Shown here piece after piece: positions 26,538-36,331 of a stretch of 64,000 bases of DNA. The DNA is from Alphaproteobacteria bacterium (GTDB lineage: Bacteria; Pseudomonadota; Alphaproteobacteria; Caulobacterales; Maricaulaceae), in NCBI GenBank assembly GCA_018222865.1, contig JAAEZM010000013.1:1-64000 (forward strand). Direction: 5' to 3'. How positions within the stretch are numbered: the first letter of the stretch is position 1; every line of letters begins with the position of its first letter. A model generated the notes under the pieces. That model was not told the DNA's origin, made no database searches, and worked only from the letters and a program-made list of their open reading frames with translations. The position numbers and the translations under genes were made by a program.

Positions 26538-27152
26538 ATGGCAGACGCATTCCAGTACAAGCCCCGGTTCAAGGATATCCGGATCAAGCCGCCGAAAGAC
26601 CAGCCGTCACCCGAGGAGCGTGTGTGCGACTGGCCGGGCTGTCGCAAGCATGGCAATAGCCGGGCGCCGAAATCCAATGACCAGCTCAATGATTTCTACT
26701 GGTTCTGCCCGGACCATGCAGCCGAGTACAACAAGTCCTGGAATTTCTTTGAGGGCATGAGCGAAAGCGCAGCGCAATCCTTCCGCGACAGCGCCGCCTA
26801 CGGCCATCGACCGACCTGGAATTGGCGCTCCACCCATAGCACATCTGCGCGCGCCTCAAAGGCCAGCCAGGATTTCCGGAACGGGTTTGAAGACCCTTAT
26901 GGCGTCTTCGGTGATCGCCGCGATCCCCACAAGGAAGCCCCTCGCGAGCAAAAACTGGGGCGTCTCCAGACAAAGGCGCTCGAGACGATGGGGCTGGAAG
27001 CCGATTGTGACAAGAGCACGGTCCGCAAGCGTTATGCGGAATTGCTCAAGCGCTACCATCCGGATGCGAATGAAGGCGACCGCTCCTCCGAAGAGCAACT
27101 CGGACGCGTCATCGCAGCCTATAATATTCTGAAAAGTGCGGGGATGGCCTGA
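26538..27152 (+). CDS. J-domain (DnaJ-like) protein with N-terminal cysteine region
   Basis: 204 residues. The C-terminal 60 residues are a J domain with the essential HPD in KRYHPDANEGD, so it should stimulate a DnaK-type ATPase. The N-terminal half has CDWPGCRKHG and FCPDHAAEYN, a likely small zinc-binding module. This two-part form beside BolA and cobS is familiar from alphaproteobacteria. ATG 26538 is chosen over 26502 because it gives the usual N-terminus (MADAFQYKPRF). Confidence 0.88.
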   Translation: MADAFQYKPRFKDIRIKPPKDQPSPEERVCDWPGCRKHGNSRAPKSNDQLNDFYWFCPDHAAEYNKSWNFFEGMSESAAQSFRDSAAYGHRPTWNWRSTHSTSARASKASQDFRNGFEDPYGVFGDRRDPHKEAPREQKLGRLQTKALETMGLEADCDKSTVRKRYAELLKRYHPDANEGDRSSEEQLGRVIAAYNILKSAGMA

Positions 27153-27161
27153 GCGCAGCCG

Positions 27162-27767
27162 CTAGACCGGCGTCTTGGGTGGGTCGAAGGCTATGGCATA
27201 GCCGTCGTCGAGATGGCGTGCGACCGTGCCAGTCATCACGCCCACGCGGGCCGTCATGCCGATCGGCGGACGTCGATCACTGAAGAAAGCCACTCCGGTC
27301 ATCGACACGTCCTTGATCAAAGCAAACTCTCTCTGACCATCACCAAACTCTACCGGATCGGATTCCCCGGTCACAGATTCCCGGTCTGACGCCCGGCGTT
27401 CACTCAGATCAAGGCGCTTGCGATTGAACTGCAGGACAATCTGATCGGCGAGACGCGAGCGCGCTGTGTCGGTGAGTGTGAATTGGACGCCAAAGTCGAA
27501 CGGATCAGAGCGCACAACAATGCCTTCAATCCGGCCCGTCGCCGCTATGTCGAGCATGATCCGCGTGCCGACTTGCGGAATATTGCGGGTCTCGACGCAG
27601 GCACCGCCCGGCGAAAGGTCCACAATCGTACAATGGCTTGGGTGATGGCCTTCGACATGGAGACGACCATGGAGGCAAACCTCTGTTCGCTGATAAGCGC
27701 GGCGATCCGGCTGGTCAGCAAGATCACCAGGGACAGACGAGACAGCGTTCGCACCAGACATGGCCAT
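27162..27767 (-). CDS. Tandem PilZ-domain protein (c-di-GMP receptor candidate)
   Basis: 201 residues with two PilZ domains. The first has RRAYQR and later DLSPGG; the second has RRASDR and later DVSMTG. Both thus keep the R-x-x-x-R and D-x-S-x-x-G signatures that bind cyclic-di-GMP. No other domain is present, so it probably acts by protein contact. ATGs at 27767 and 27761 are both plausible; AGGAG precedes them. It is convergent with the J-protein gene and faces cobS across about 230 bases. Confidence 0.88.
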   Translation of the reverse strand: MAMSGANAVSSVPGDLADQPDRRAYQRTEVCLHGRLHVEGHHPSHCTIVDLSPGGACVETRNIPQVGTRIMLDIAATGRIEGIVVRSDPFDFGVQFTLTDTARSRLADQIVLQFNRKRLDLSERRASDRESVTGESDPVEFGDGQREFALIKDVSMTGVAFFSDRRPPIGMTARVGVMTGTVARHLDDGYAIAFDPPKTPV

Positions 27768-28000
27768 TTACTCCTGTCGCCTGCTCCCCACCCCGCAGAC
27801 TTTTGTTTCAATTGTGAATAAATTAGCACAAGTAGCTTAAGTAATCCTTGCGCCTCGCCGTGACAATTTTAGCTAAATGCACAGGATCGGGCTCGCCCGG
27901 ATCTGCATCTGGCTTACATCTCCCCTTCTAGTCCTGTTTCAGCATGCTATAGCTGCTGCAACCCCTCATGGACCCGTTGCAACGAAAAGCCAGAAGATCA

Positions 28001-28987
28001 ATGAGCGATAGTTTCCCCCTCTCCGCCCCGGACGCCCAGGCTGACACCAAAGCCCTGTTCGGTTTTGACGCCGGTTTTGACGTCCCGATGTTCTCTCAGG
28101 CGGATGAGCACACGCCCATTATCGACCCGGATTACGTTTTCGATCCGGCCACCACGCGCTCCATCCTCGCCGGCTTTTCCTATAATCGCCGCGTGATGAT
28201 CCAGGGCTATCACGGCACGGGTAAGTCGACCCATGTCGAGCAGGTCGCCGCGCGTCTGAACTGGCCAATGGTTCGCGTCAATCTCGACAGCCATGTCAGC
28301 CGTATCGACATGGTCGGCAAGGATGCGATCGTGCTGAAGGATGGCAAGCAGATCACGGAATTCCAGGAAGGCATTCTGCCCTGGGCGCTGCAGCGCCCCG
28401 TCGCGCTCTTGTTTGATGAATATGATGCGGGTCGCCCCGACGTGATGTTCGTGATCCAGCGCGTGCTTGAGGCCGCCGGCTCCCTGACCCTCTTGGACCA
28501 GACCAAGGTGATCCGCCCGCACCCGTATTTCCGCCTCTTCGCAACGACCAATACGATCGGCCTTGGCGATACGACGGGCCTTTATCACGGCACCCAGCAG
28601 ATCAACCAGGGCCAGATGGACCGCTGGTCGATCGTTTCAACGCTCAATTATCTGCCCACCGAGACGGAAAACCAGATCATTCTGGCCAAGATGAAAAAGC
28701 TGGCTTCCGCCGATGATGGCGAGAAGACCGTCTCCGATATGGTCAAGCTGGCCGATCTGACGCGCGATGCCTTCATCAATGGTGACATCTCGACCGTGAT
28801 GAGCCCGCGTACGGTTCTGACCTGGGCGGAGAATTACGAGATCTTCGGCGATCTCGGCCAGGCCTTCCGTCTGACCTTCCTCAATAAGTGTGACGAGCTG
28901 GAACGCCCGACAATTGCTGACATGTATCAGCGCGTTTTCGGCGTCGACCTTGCAGAAGCACCGGTGAAGCCTGCGGCTGTGGCTTAG
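28001..28987 (+). CDS. cobS: CobS, cobaltochelatase-type AAA+ subunit
   Basis: MoxR-branch AAA+ ATPase: Walker [10 protein letters not shown], Walker [14 protein letters not shown] and sensor-1 LFATTNTIG. In aerobic B12 synthesis CobS and CobT form the ATP-driven part of cobalt chelatase with CobN. No CobN or other cob gene is in the window, and CobS/CobT pairs occur in many alphaproteobacteria, so a metal-insertion or chaperone role outside B12 is possible. ATG 28001 (MSDSFPL) is preferred over 27968. cobT follows only after four other genes, 4.35 kb away. Confidence 0.92.
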   Translation: MSDSFPLSAPDAQADTKALFGFDAGFDVPMFSQADEHTPIIDPDYVFDPATTRSILAGFSYNRRVMIQGYHGTGKSTHVEQVAARLNWPMVRVNLDSHVSRIDMVGKDAIVLKDGKQITEFQEGILPWALQRPVALLFDEYDAGRPDVMFVIQRVLEAAGSLTLLDQTKVIRPHPYFRLFATTNTIGLGDTTGLYHGTQQINQGQMDRWSIVSTLNYLPTETENQIILAKMKKLASADDGEKTVSDMVKLADLTRDAFINGDISTVMSPRTVLTWAENYEIFGDLGQAFRLTFLNKCDELERPTIADMYQRVFGVDLAEAPVKPAAVA

Positions 28988-29092
28988 CCGGGCCTTACTG
29001 CGTTCATCACTCGCTTGAATTGCTGGGCCTTTGGGAGCGGAGGTCGGGACAGGCGCACGGACGGACAGAGTCGTACCGCAGACCAATTGCCC

Positions 29093-30214
29093 CTAAAGCC
29101 GCAACTCCTCAGCCGGTCTTTCCTTGATCCAGGCTTCGATCAACGGGTCGGAGATGCGCCAGTCCTTGTCCCAGCGATCGACCACGTCGAGGCGGCGTAG
29201 ACGGCGCAGGGCGGCCTGGATTTCGCTGGTTTGCAGGCTGGCTCCGCCAGTCAACGTCGCGATCGCATCTCTCCCCTCTTCGCCATAAACCTGCTCGACC
29301 CGCTGGGCCAGCAGGCGTGCGACAATGCGCTGTCCCGGGGAAAGCTTGAGCCAGATGGCTTCAAAGCCGAGCTCTTCGGCCAGGGCAGCGCGGACCAGCT
29401 CCAGCGTCCCGTCCTCATCGAGATCGGGGCGCACGGCCAGCATCATCAGCCAGCGCTGGAAGATCAACGGATTGCGTTCAAAGCGCTCGAAAACCTCATC
29501 AGCCTTCTCCCTGTCGAGCATTCGCTTGGATATCTCTCCAAAGGCCTTGAGCTGGTGGTCGACGAAATCCTCCCCCAGCGGTGGCAGATCGACAGGAGTG
29601 GCAAAGCGGAAGAAAGGCGCACTGCGGGTGGAAAAGACGCGATTGAGCCCGTCAACCGATGAGCCGGTGAAGATGGCCCTTAACCCGTCACGACGCTTGT
29701 CCAGCGCGGTGCGCAAGGCAGCAACCAGCTCGGCATTTTCCGTATCGGCCAGCTCCTGGAATTCATCGAGCATGATCAAGGTTGGATGACCCGGATCGGC
29801 CAGTGCGCCCAGCAGGGCGTCGAGAGCAAGCAGTTGATCGCCCGGCAGTTCGCGCGGTGACTGTCCCAGATCAACCGTCAGCTCGCCCGGCCCGACGGGT
29901 GCTTTCAGGGAGAAACGCGCCTTCAGCTCGCCCGGCCGGGCATTGAGTCGGCGGCCCAGCTTGCGGTGTTTCAGGGCGAGATCGAGCTCGAACAGGGTCA
30001 AGGCAAGCGGCGCGCCGGTTTGCATGAAGCTGACATAGACCGCGCGATGGCGTTTGCGTTCGGCCAAGGGCGCGAGATCATTGAGCAGGAACTGGGTCTT
30101 GCCCATGCGGCGCGGGCCGAACAGGCTGACGCCCTGGATCGGCCCGTCCATCAACAGGGTCAGAACGGAGCGAGCGAAATCAGCGCGCGGGAAATGCCAG
30201 GGTGAGGTGTTCAT
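29093..30214 (-). CDS. Archaeal-type/STAND-like P-loop ATPase
   Basis: 373-residue ATPase of the kind found in prokaryotic STAND-like and archaeal ATPase families. Walker A is GPRRMGKT (33-40), Walker B LIMLDEFQEL, with a sensor-like FTGSSV after it. The C-terminal third looks like a winged helix (TSEIQAALRRLRRLDVVDR). No effector domain is fused. It is single, minus-strand, and inserted between cobS and cobT, divergent from the HDAC-like gene. The upstream region is AT-rich with TATAAA near the start. Function unknown; a defence or toxin-associated role is conceivable but unsupported. Confidence 0.82.
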   Translation of the reverse strand: MNTSPWHFPRADFARSVLTLLMDGPIQGVSLFGPRRMGKTQFLLNDLAPLAERKRHRAVYVSFMQTGAPLALTLFELDLALKHRKLGRRLNARPGELKARFSLKAPVGPGELTVDLGQSPRELPGDQLLALDALLGALADPGHPTLIMLDEFQELADTENAELVAALRTALDKRRDGLRAIFTGSSVDGLNRVFSTRSAPFFRFATPVDLPPLGEDFVDHQLKAFGEISKRMLDREKADEVFERFERNPLIFQRWLMMLAVRPDLDEDGTLELVRAALAEELGFEAIWLKLSPGQRIVARLLAQRVEQVYGEEGRDAIATLTGGASLQTSEIQAALRRLRRLDVVDRWDKDWRISDPLIEAWIKERPAEELRL

Positions 30215-30311
30215 CAGTCAAGTTTATACATTGATGTCTAATTAGCTACCAGTGAATAATCGCGGCTAACCAGGGCGTGACAATTGCGGCCAGCCCCCTA
30301 GATATCCTCCC

Positions 30312-31211
30312 ATGCAAGTCTTCTATTCCGACACATTCACACTGCCCCTGCCCGAGAAACACCGCTTCCCGGGAAGCAAGTACCGCATGCTGCGCGAACG
30401 CCTGATCAGCGACGGTCTGGTGCGTGAAGATGAGCTGATGGAAAGCCCGCTCGCGCAAACCGAGGATATCCTGCGCGCCCATGATGCGGATTATGTGGAG
30501 GCTTTCGAGACCGGTACGCTCGACGAAAAGGCCATCCGCCGCATCGGCTTTCCCTGGTCAAAGCAATTGGTGACCCGCACACGGGCAACCGCGGGCGGCG
30601 CCGTGGCAGCAGCCGAAGCCGCGCTGGAAGACGGGATAGCCGGACAACTCGCAGGCGGCACACATCATGCCCACCGTGACTTTGGATCAGGCTATTGCAT
30701 CTATAATGATTTCGCTATCGCAGCCCTGAGTCTGATCGAGACCGGCCGGTTAAGTCGCATCGCCATCATCGATCTCGACGTCCATCAGGGCGATGGCAAT
30801 GCGGCGATACTGAAAAACCATCCGCAGACTTTTGTCTTCTCCATGCATGGCGAGAAGAACTTCCCGTTCCGCAAGCATGCCAGTGATCTCGATGTTGCCT
30901 TGCCGGACGCCATTGAGGACACGGCCTATCTCGACACGCTGGACGAATACCTGCCCGCCGTCTTCGCCTTCGCACCCGATCTCGTGCTCTACCAGACCGG
31001 CGTCGATGGTTTAAGCGAGGACAAGCTGGGCCGTCTGAACCTCACCCATCAAGGCCTCATGGCCCGCGATAAACGTGTGCTTTCCGAATGCCTTTCCCGG
31101 GGCATCCCGGTCTCGATGGGCATTGGCGGCGGCTATGCCGACCCCATTGAAGCTTCCGTCGAGGCCTATGCCAACACATATCGCGTGGCCAAGTCGCTGT
31201 ATGGCTTTTGA
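30312..31211 (+). CDS. Histone-deacetylase superfamily protein
   Basis: 299-residue zinc amidohydrolase of the HDAC/acetoin-utilisation/acetylpolyamine amidohydrolase fold. Catalytic H118-H119 lie in GGTHHA; the zinc site has D154, D156 and H158 in DLDVHQGDG; a second aspartate is in QTGVDGLSEDKLG. GIGGGYA is the C-terminal glycine loop. Likely deacetylates a small molecule or protein lysine; the substrate is unknown. Confidence 0.92.
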   Translation: MQVFYSDTFTLPLPEKHRFPGSKYRMLRERLISDGLVREDELMESPLAQTEDILRAHDADYVEAFETGTLDEKAIRRIGFPWSKQLVTRTRATAGGAVAAAEAALEDGIAGQLAGGTHHAHRDFGSGYCIYNDFAIAALSLIETGRLSRIAIIDLDVHQGDGNAAILKNHPQTFVFSMHGEKNFPFRKHASDLDVALPDAIEDTAYLDTLDEYLPAVFAFAPDLVLYQTGVDGLSEDKLGRLNLTHQGLMARDKRVLSECLSRGIPVSMGIGGGYADPIEASVEAYANTYRVAKSLYGF

Positions 31212-31316
31212 GGTTGGAAGCCTGTGACAGCTAGGATGTCACGTACGTCTGTTTGATGACCGGTCTTGCCCATGCTGCTCGCCGCGCCGGGATCCGGGAG
31301 CCATACATGCGTCATC

Positions 31317-32261
31317 TCACCGCCCATGCGTTGCCATGACCGCATCGGCCAGTGCCCGTCCGGACAGGAAGGCGGCTTCGACGCGGGGCGCAAGACACCA
31401 ATCCCCGGCCAGGCCGAGGCCCAGCCCCTTATCCCACAGACAGGGCTGACCGAGCGCTGTTTCCACCTTGGCATAGCGCCAGCGATGAGCATCGGCATGG
31501 ATAAGCTCGGGCAGGGGTGCGCCTACAGCTTCGGCAAAGGCCTCGCGCATCACTTCCAGCACGGCCGCACCATAATCCTCCAGATTGTCCCGTGACCAGT
31601 CTGCACTGGCCTGGATCACCCATCGCTCATGCTTATTGTCACGTTTGGGGCGCGCATTTTCACGCGCAGCCCAGGCGATAGGGCCCGAATGGCGGATCAC
31701 ATCATCGCTGATGGGCACGGGTTTCTTAAAGCCCAGCAGCACCGTCCAGGAGGGCGCGATCGAAACCTCACTCAGTGCCGAAAAGCTGCCCGCATGTTCT
31801 GTGAGCAAGTCCAATGCTTGTTGAACCGGGATAGCCAGCAAAACAGCGTCAAACCCTTCTTCCTCTCCGGTCTCAAGGTGCAGCGTCCAGCCACCCTTGG
31901 CGGCCGACAGTCCCGTAACCCGCTCGCCCTTGCGAAGCGCGAGCCCGTCCGCCAGCGGTTTGACGAGACCGCTCATACCCGGCCGCCCCGTCCACCAGAC
32001 ATCCTCGCCGGATGCTGGCGTTTTCCAGCGCGCTGCGTAACCAGCCGACTTGGCGCGTTTGAGATAGGCCTTGAACCCATTATCGCGCGCCGTCACGAAT
32101 TGCGCGCCGTGATCAAATCCGCCGATCTCGCTGCGTCGTGTGGCCAGACGACCGCCCGTACCGCGGCTTTTCTCAAACACCGTAATCTCGAACCCGCCGG
32201 GCTTGAGTGCATCCGCACAGGCCAGCCCCGCCATCCCGGCCCCAATAATGGCAATCCGCAT
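31317..32261 (-). CDS. FAD-dependent oxidoreductase, renalase-like
   Basis: 314-residue flavoprotein. The dinucleotide-binding motif IIGAGMAGL is at 5-13, followed by EKSRGTGGRLATRR and GGFDHGAQF, a pattern of bacterial renalases, which oxidise wrongly isomerised beta-NAD(P)H. C-terminal GLAGDWCLAPRVEAAFLSG is the second FAD contact. Alternative: another small amine-oxidase-like flavoenzyme. The upstream spacing and convergent HDAC-like gene show it is a single gene. Confidence 0.85.
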   Translation of the reverse strand: MRIAIIGAGMAGLACADALKPGGFEITVFEKSRGTGGRLATRRSEIGGFDHGAQFVTARDNGFKAYLKRAKSAGYAARWKTPASGEDVWWTGRPGMSGLVKPLADGLALRKGERVTGLSAAKGGWTLHLETGEEEGFDAVLLAIPVQQALDLLTEHAGSFSALSEVSIAPSWTVLLGFKKPVPISDDVIRHSGPIAWAARENARPKRDNKHERWVIQASADWSRDNLEDYGAAVLEVMREAFAEAVGAPLPELIHADAHRWRYAKVETALGQPCLWDKGLGLGLAGDWCLAPRVEAAFLSGRALADAVMATHGR

Positions 32262-32326
32262 TCTGTCCCGCCTTTTTCGCTATGCAGCTGCGAAGCTAGC
32301 GCAGCGACCGGGATTTGCGAGGTCTA

Positions 32327-33172
32327 TTAGAAGAAGCCAAGCACAGAGCGTGGTGCACGATTGGCAATTTCCAGGGCCTGGATACCGAGTTCCTGCCGCA
32401 CGAAGAGTGCTTTGAGCCTGGCGCTCTCGCGCCCCAGATCCGCATCGACCAGATTTCCGATACCCTTGGCCGTCGCATCATATTGCTTGGTCAATAATTC
32501 GCGCTGGATCTGCAGGGTTTTCAAACCCGTGCCGAGACGCGAGAGGGCCGCATTCACATCATTCATCGACTGTTCGAAAGTCGCGACCATGGCCTGGTCG
32601 GGCTGGCTGACAATATGGGCAGTGTTGGAATAGGGCAGCGTGCCGGTCAGGGCGACATCAACAATTCCGCCGCCATCTATGAGATTTTCGGCCGCAATCG
32701 TCATCGTATCGCCAGCATCATCACCCACCAGAATGCTCAAATCGCTGGCACCATTATTCAGCAGATTAATCCCGTTGAACTCGGCATTCTCGGCCAATCG
32801 GTTCATCTGATTGCCCAGAATGATGTAATCGCTCATCAAGATCCGCCAGCTGCCCTCATCCAGGCTCGCATCCGTGGCGGCCACCAGCTTGTCCTTCATT
32901 TCCACCATAAGGTCGGAAATGCCTCCGGCTGCCGCAAGCGCAACCTCAACCACACCGGTCGCCATGTCGATAGATCGCAGCGAAGCCTCGCGCGCGCCAT
33001 TGGACGCACGCATGCCCTGAGCAATGGCCCAGATCGTCCCGTCATCGCGGGCACTGCCGACTTTCATGCCTGTCGCGATCCGCTCCTGCACACGGGTCGT
33101 TTCCCGCGTCAGGCTTTCAATATGCCGCAACGCTGCATTCGTGTCGGCCATGGAATGAACCGAGAAGCCCAT
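32327..33172 (-). CDS. Flagellin (orphan)
   Basis: 281-residue flagellin. The N-terminal D0/D1 helix shows RIATGMKVGSARDDGTIWAI, and the C-terminal helix QALEIANRAPRSVLGFF is the matching partner. The central variable domain is short. ATG 33172 (MGFSVHSM) best matches flagellin N-termini; an in-frame ATG at 33229 would prepend 19 odd residues, and 33151 is another option. No other flagellar gene is in the window. Two adjacent inverted repeats lie upstream, and the gene diverges from cobT. Confidence 0.9.
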   Translation of the reverse strand: MGFSVHSMADTNAALRHIESLTRETTRVQERIATGMKVGSARDDGTIWAIAQGMRASNGAREASLRSIDMATGVVEVALAAAGGISDLMVEMKDKLVAATDASLDEGSWRILMSDYIILGNQMNRLAENAEFNGINLLNNGASDLSILVGDDAGDTMTIAAENLIDGGGIVDVALTGTLPYSNTAHIVSQPDQAMVATFEQSMNDVNAALSRLGTGLKTLQIQRELLTKQYDATAKGIGNLVDADLGRESARLKALFVRQELGIQALEIANRAPRSVLGFF

Positions 33173-33207
33173 CCAGCCAACTTTCGCCACCAAAGGTATC
33201 CGCCGGT

Positions 33208-33237
33208 ATTCCGGTCGGAATTGTCCCATTTTTGGGA
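33208..33237. promoter_or_regulatory. Two adjacent inverted repeats upstream of the flagellin
   Basis: ATTCCG-GT-CGGAAT (33208-33221) and TCCCA-TTTT-TGGGA (33224-33237) lie 36 to 65 bases ahead of the flagellin ATG. They could be an operator or a 5' leader hairpin acting on translation, as known for FlbT control of caulobacterial flagellin mRNA. Confidence 0.45.
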
Positions 33238-33339
33238 TCTATCGGACAGTTTTCCACAGCAGGGTTAGCAAGATGTTGACGATCATCGAGACGCACTTGC
33301 CCTCTCGCAATTGCGAACAAACCCGCTAGTTTGGCATCC

Positions 33340-35238
33340 ATGAGCAAGTCAACCGCCGATCCCGAAGCGTTCAAACGCGCCTTGTCCATCACCACGCGTG
33401 CCCTCGCGAAGGAGAAGGAGCTGGAAGTCCGCTTTGGCGGAGAGATCGCCGGTTTGAATGGCGGACGCATGGTTCTGCCCAATCCGGGCAATGAGCCTTC
33501 GGAAAAAGCCGCTGCCACGGTCCGCGGCCGGGCGGATGCACTGGCGCTCCGCCTCGCCCATCATGACGAAGGCGCACATGTAAAAGCCTTGCCACCGGGA
33601 GCCACCGCCCGGGCCATTTTCCACGCCGCCGAACAGGCCCGCGTCGAGGGGCTCGGCGCGCGTGAACTGGAAGGCGTCGCTCAAAACCTTGATGCCGCCC
33701 TCATCCAACGCTGCAAGCAAAAGGGCTGGCAGCGCGTTGAGGACCGGCAAGCGGCGCCAATGGAAGAAGCCATTGCCATGCTCGTGCGTGAGCGTGTTTC
33801 CGGCCGTCCTGCACCGGCCGAAGCCCTGGGCTTGATGACGATTTGGCGCGAGCAGCTGGAAGGCCTGGCCGGTCTCTCTCTCGATGCCCTAGCCGGCAAT
33901 GCAGACGATCAGACCGCTTTTGCAGACGCCCTGCGGACCGTGATCCAGGATCTCGACCTGGCGGATGAACTCGGCGGTGATCCAGAGCAATCGGAAAACC
34001 AGGACGATGAGGATGAAGGCGTCGATCGCGAACAACGCACGGGCGAGGATGAACAGCCCGATGGCGATGATGGCGGCGATCCCGATACGCCTGACGCGTC
34101 CGGTACGGCGGCGGATGAGGAAGAGATTTCTGCCGATACCGATGATCTCGATACCCGCGTTGAAGCCATGGATGATGAGGGCGCCGCCCAGACCTCCATG
34201 CGACCCAATTGGCGCCCCAGCGATGACCGGACTGATCAGGCCTATAGAGTCTTCACGCGCGAGTTTGATGAGGTCATCCAGGCGACCGATCTTTGCGACA
34301 CGGAAGAGCTGGAACGCCTGCGCCGCTATCTCGACAATACGCTCAAAGGCCTTGACCAGGTTGTCGGCCGTCTTGCCAACCGCCTGCAACGCCGCTTGAT
34401 GGCGCAGCAGGAACGCGCCTGGAAATTTGACCTGGAAGAAGGCGTTCTGGATGGGTCGCGCCTGGCCAGGGTCATCGCCGACCCCACCCTGCCGCTCTCC
34501 TACAAGCAGGAAAGCGATACGGAGTTTCGCGATACGATCGTCACCCTCCTGCTGGACAATTCCGGCTCCATGCGTGGACGCCCGATCACGGTGGCCGCTG
34601 CCTGTGCGGATATTCTCGCGCGCACGCTGGAGCGTTGCGGTGTGAAAACGGAAATTCTCGGCTTCACCACCAAGGCCTGGAAGGGCGGCAAGTCGAAGGA
34701 AAAATGGCTGGCCGATGGCAAACCGCCTCAGCCCGGCCGCCTCAATGATCTGCGCCACATCATCTACAAGGCCGCCGATACGCCCTGGCGCCGAGCCCGG
34801 GTCAATCTCGGCCTGATGATGCGCGAAGGCCTGCTCAAGGAAAACATTGACGGCGAAGCCCTCAACTGGGCCTGGAAGCGCCTTGCCGGGCGTCCGGAGC
34901 AACGCCGCATCCTGATGGTGATCTCCGATGGTGCCCCCGTGGATGACGGCACCCAGTCGGCCAATACGTCGGGTTATCTGGAAAAGCACCTGCGCGAGAC
35001 GATCGCCATGATCGAGAAGCGTTCAGAGGTGGAGCTACTGGCGATTGGTATCGGCCATGATGTCACCCGCTGGTATCGTCGCGCCGTCACCATTAATGAT
35101 GTCGACCAGCTCGGCGGCGCCATTACCGATCAGCTGGCGGCACTATTTGACGAGGATGGCCCGGCCATGCCGGTGTCCAGTTCTGGAGCGGCACCGCTTC
35201 GACGCATTGACTTCTCCAGTGTCGCCGGCCGGGTTTAG
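33340..35238 (+). CDS. cobT: CobT, cobaltochelatase-type subunit with VWA domain
   Basis: 632 residues. An N-terminal CobT domain is followed by a highly acidic linker (about 210-290, many Asp/Glu) and a C-terminal VWA domain with MIDAS motif DNSGSMRG beginning at D406. CobT pairs with the AAA+ CobS. The AAA+ and VWA pairing is the general MoxR-type chaperone plan, so metal-dependent remodelling is the safest reading. ATG 33340 ([11 protein letters not shown]) chosen; a TTG lies nine bases upstream. Confidence 0.94.
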   Translation: MSKSTADPEAFKRALSITTRALAKEKELEVRFGGEIAGLNGGRMVLPNPGNEPSEKAAATVRGRADALALRLAHHDEGAHVKALPPGATARAIFHAAEQARVEGLGARELEGVAQNLDAALIQRCKQKGWQRVEDRQAAPMEEAIAMLVRERVSGRPAPAEALGLMTIWREQLEGLAGLSLDALAGNADDQTAFADALRTVIQDLDLADELGGDPEQSENQDDEDEGVDREQRTGEDEQPDGDDGGDPDTPDASGTAADEEEISADTDDLDTRVEAMDDEGAAQTSMRPNWRPSDDRTDQAYRVFTREFDEVIQATDLCDTEELERLRRYLDNTLKGLDQVVGRLANRLQRRLMAQQERAWKFDLEEGVLDGSRLARVIADPTLPLSYKQESDTEFRDTIVTLLLDNSGSMRGRPITVAAACADILARTLERCGVKTEILGFTTKAWKGGKSKEKWLADGKPPQPGRLNDLRHIIYKAADTPWRRARVNLGLMMREGLLKENIDGEALNWAWKRLAGRPEQRRILMVISDGAPVDDGTQSANTSGYLEKHLRETIAMIEKRSEVELLAIGIGHDVTRWYRRAVTINDVDQLGGAITDQLAALFDEDGPAMPVSSSGAAPLRRIDFSSVAGRV

Positions 35239-35295
35239 GCTTTCCACGACATCCATATTCCGCTAGGTCGCTCGAAAGTCTTCGAGGTCGTCTCC

Positions 35296-36267
35296 ATGCG
35301 TTTTTCTGCCCTGTCCGCCCCCCTCATTCTCCTCCTCACCGCGTGCTCCCTGCCGAGCGGCGATGTGACACTGGCCTCCACCGGAACGATTGAAATCCCG
35401 CTTTACGAGGCCGAACCGGAGCGGCGTGATCTTGGTCAGCTCAGCTATCTGGGCGGTATCGCGATCAACTATTCCGATGAGCGCCTCGGAGGGCTTTCCG
35501 CCATTCACCTCAGCGATGACGGCTCACATCTGCTTGCCGTTTCCGATCGCGCCTATTGGGTTCGCGCCGGTCTGAGCTGGAATGAGGATGGGGCCCCTGT
35601 GGCGATCGGGGGCATTGATATCGCCCCACTGCTATCGCGCGACGGCCGCGCGCTGGCGGGCGAAGCCGCCGATAGCGAGGCAATCGCCGATCTGGGCAAT
35701 GGACAATTCGCCGTTTCCTTCGAACGCGATCACCGCATTAATGTCTATAATCTCGGCCCTGACTGGAGCGCGCTCGATGCGGCCGGCGTGGAGATCTCAG
35801 TACCCGCCAGCGCGGCTCGATTTGAGAATAATGGCGGTATGGAAGGTCTGACCCAGCTTGCCGATGGCCGCTTGATGGCGGGCGTGGAGGACACAGCCGG
35901 GTCGGACCGTGAACTCTGGGTCCTGGATGATGGGCGTTGGAGCGCCCATCGCCTCGCCGCCGAGCCCGATTACGGCCTTACCGCCCTCGACGCCCATGGT
36001 GATCATATCTACGCGCTGGAACGCTTCTGGCGGCGTGATATTGGCAATCGCATCCGCATCTTGCGTTTTGAGGCTGCTTCGCTTGCAAGCGACGGCACGA
36101 TCCGCCCCGAGCTCCTCGGCGAGCTGGGGGCCGGGATGACCGTTGATAATTTCGAAGGCCTGGACGTGATCGAACGGAATGGCCGCACCGTGCTGGTGAT
36201 CGCCTCCGACGATAATTACAGCGACAGCCAGCGCACGCTTTTGATGGCGTTTGCCCTGGAAAACTGA
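35296..36267 (+). CDS. Esterase-like phytase-family lipoprotein
   Basis: 323-residue lipoprotein with lipobox LLTAC (C17). The mature chain carries GGLSAIHLSDDGSHLLAVSDR, DSEAIADLGNGQFAVSFERD and NFEGLDVI, the acidic segments of the esterase-like-activity-of-phytase beta-propeller family. The substrate is uncertain; phytase activity is only a family name. It follows cobT by 57 bases and is convergent with the amidohydrolase. Confidence 0.85.
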   Translation: MRFSALSAPLILLLTACSLPSGDVTLASTGTIEIPLYEAEPERRDLGQLSYLGGIAINYSDERLGGLSAIHLSDDGSHLLAVSDRAYWVRAGLSWNEDGAPVAIGGIDIAPLLSRDGRALAGEAADSEAIADLGNGQFAVSFERDHRINVYNLGPDWSALDAAGVEISVPASAARFENNGGMEGLTQLADGRLMAGVEDTAGSDRELWVLDDGRWSAHRLAAEPDYGLTALDAHGDHIYALERFWRRDIGNRIRILRFEAASLASDGTIRPELLGELGAGMTVDNFEGLDVIERNGRTVLVIASDDNYSDSQRTLLMAFALEN

Positions 36268-36331
36268 ACCCCCCTCTTCCCCCGACTTCATGTCGGGGAA
36301 AAAAGCGGAATGCGTCTGAGGCGCCCGGAAC

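Noticed and set aside
27886-27905. GATCGGGC-TC-GCCCGGATC inverted repeat ahead of cobS
   Set aside because: Imperfect, no T tract, and not matching any cobalamin riboswitch feature that I can see; left as chance.
36283-36299. CCCCGAC-ttcat-GTCGGGG hairpin between the phytase-like and amidohydrolase genes
   Set aside because: It has an A run after it on the plus strand and the T run precedes it on the minus strand, so it is not a standard terminator; role unclear.
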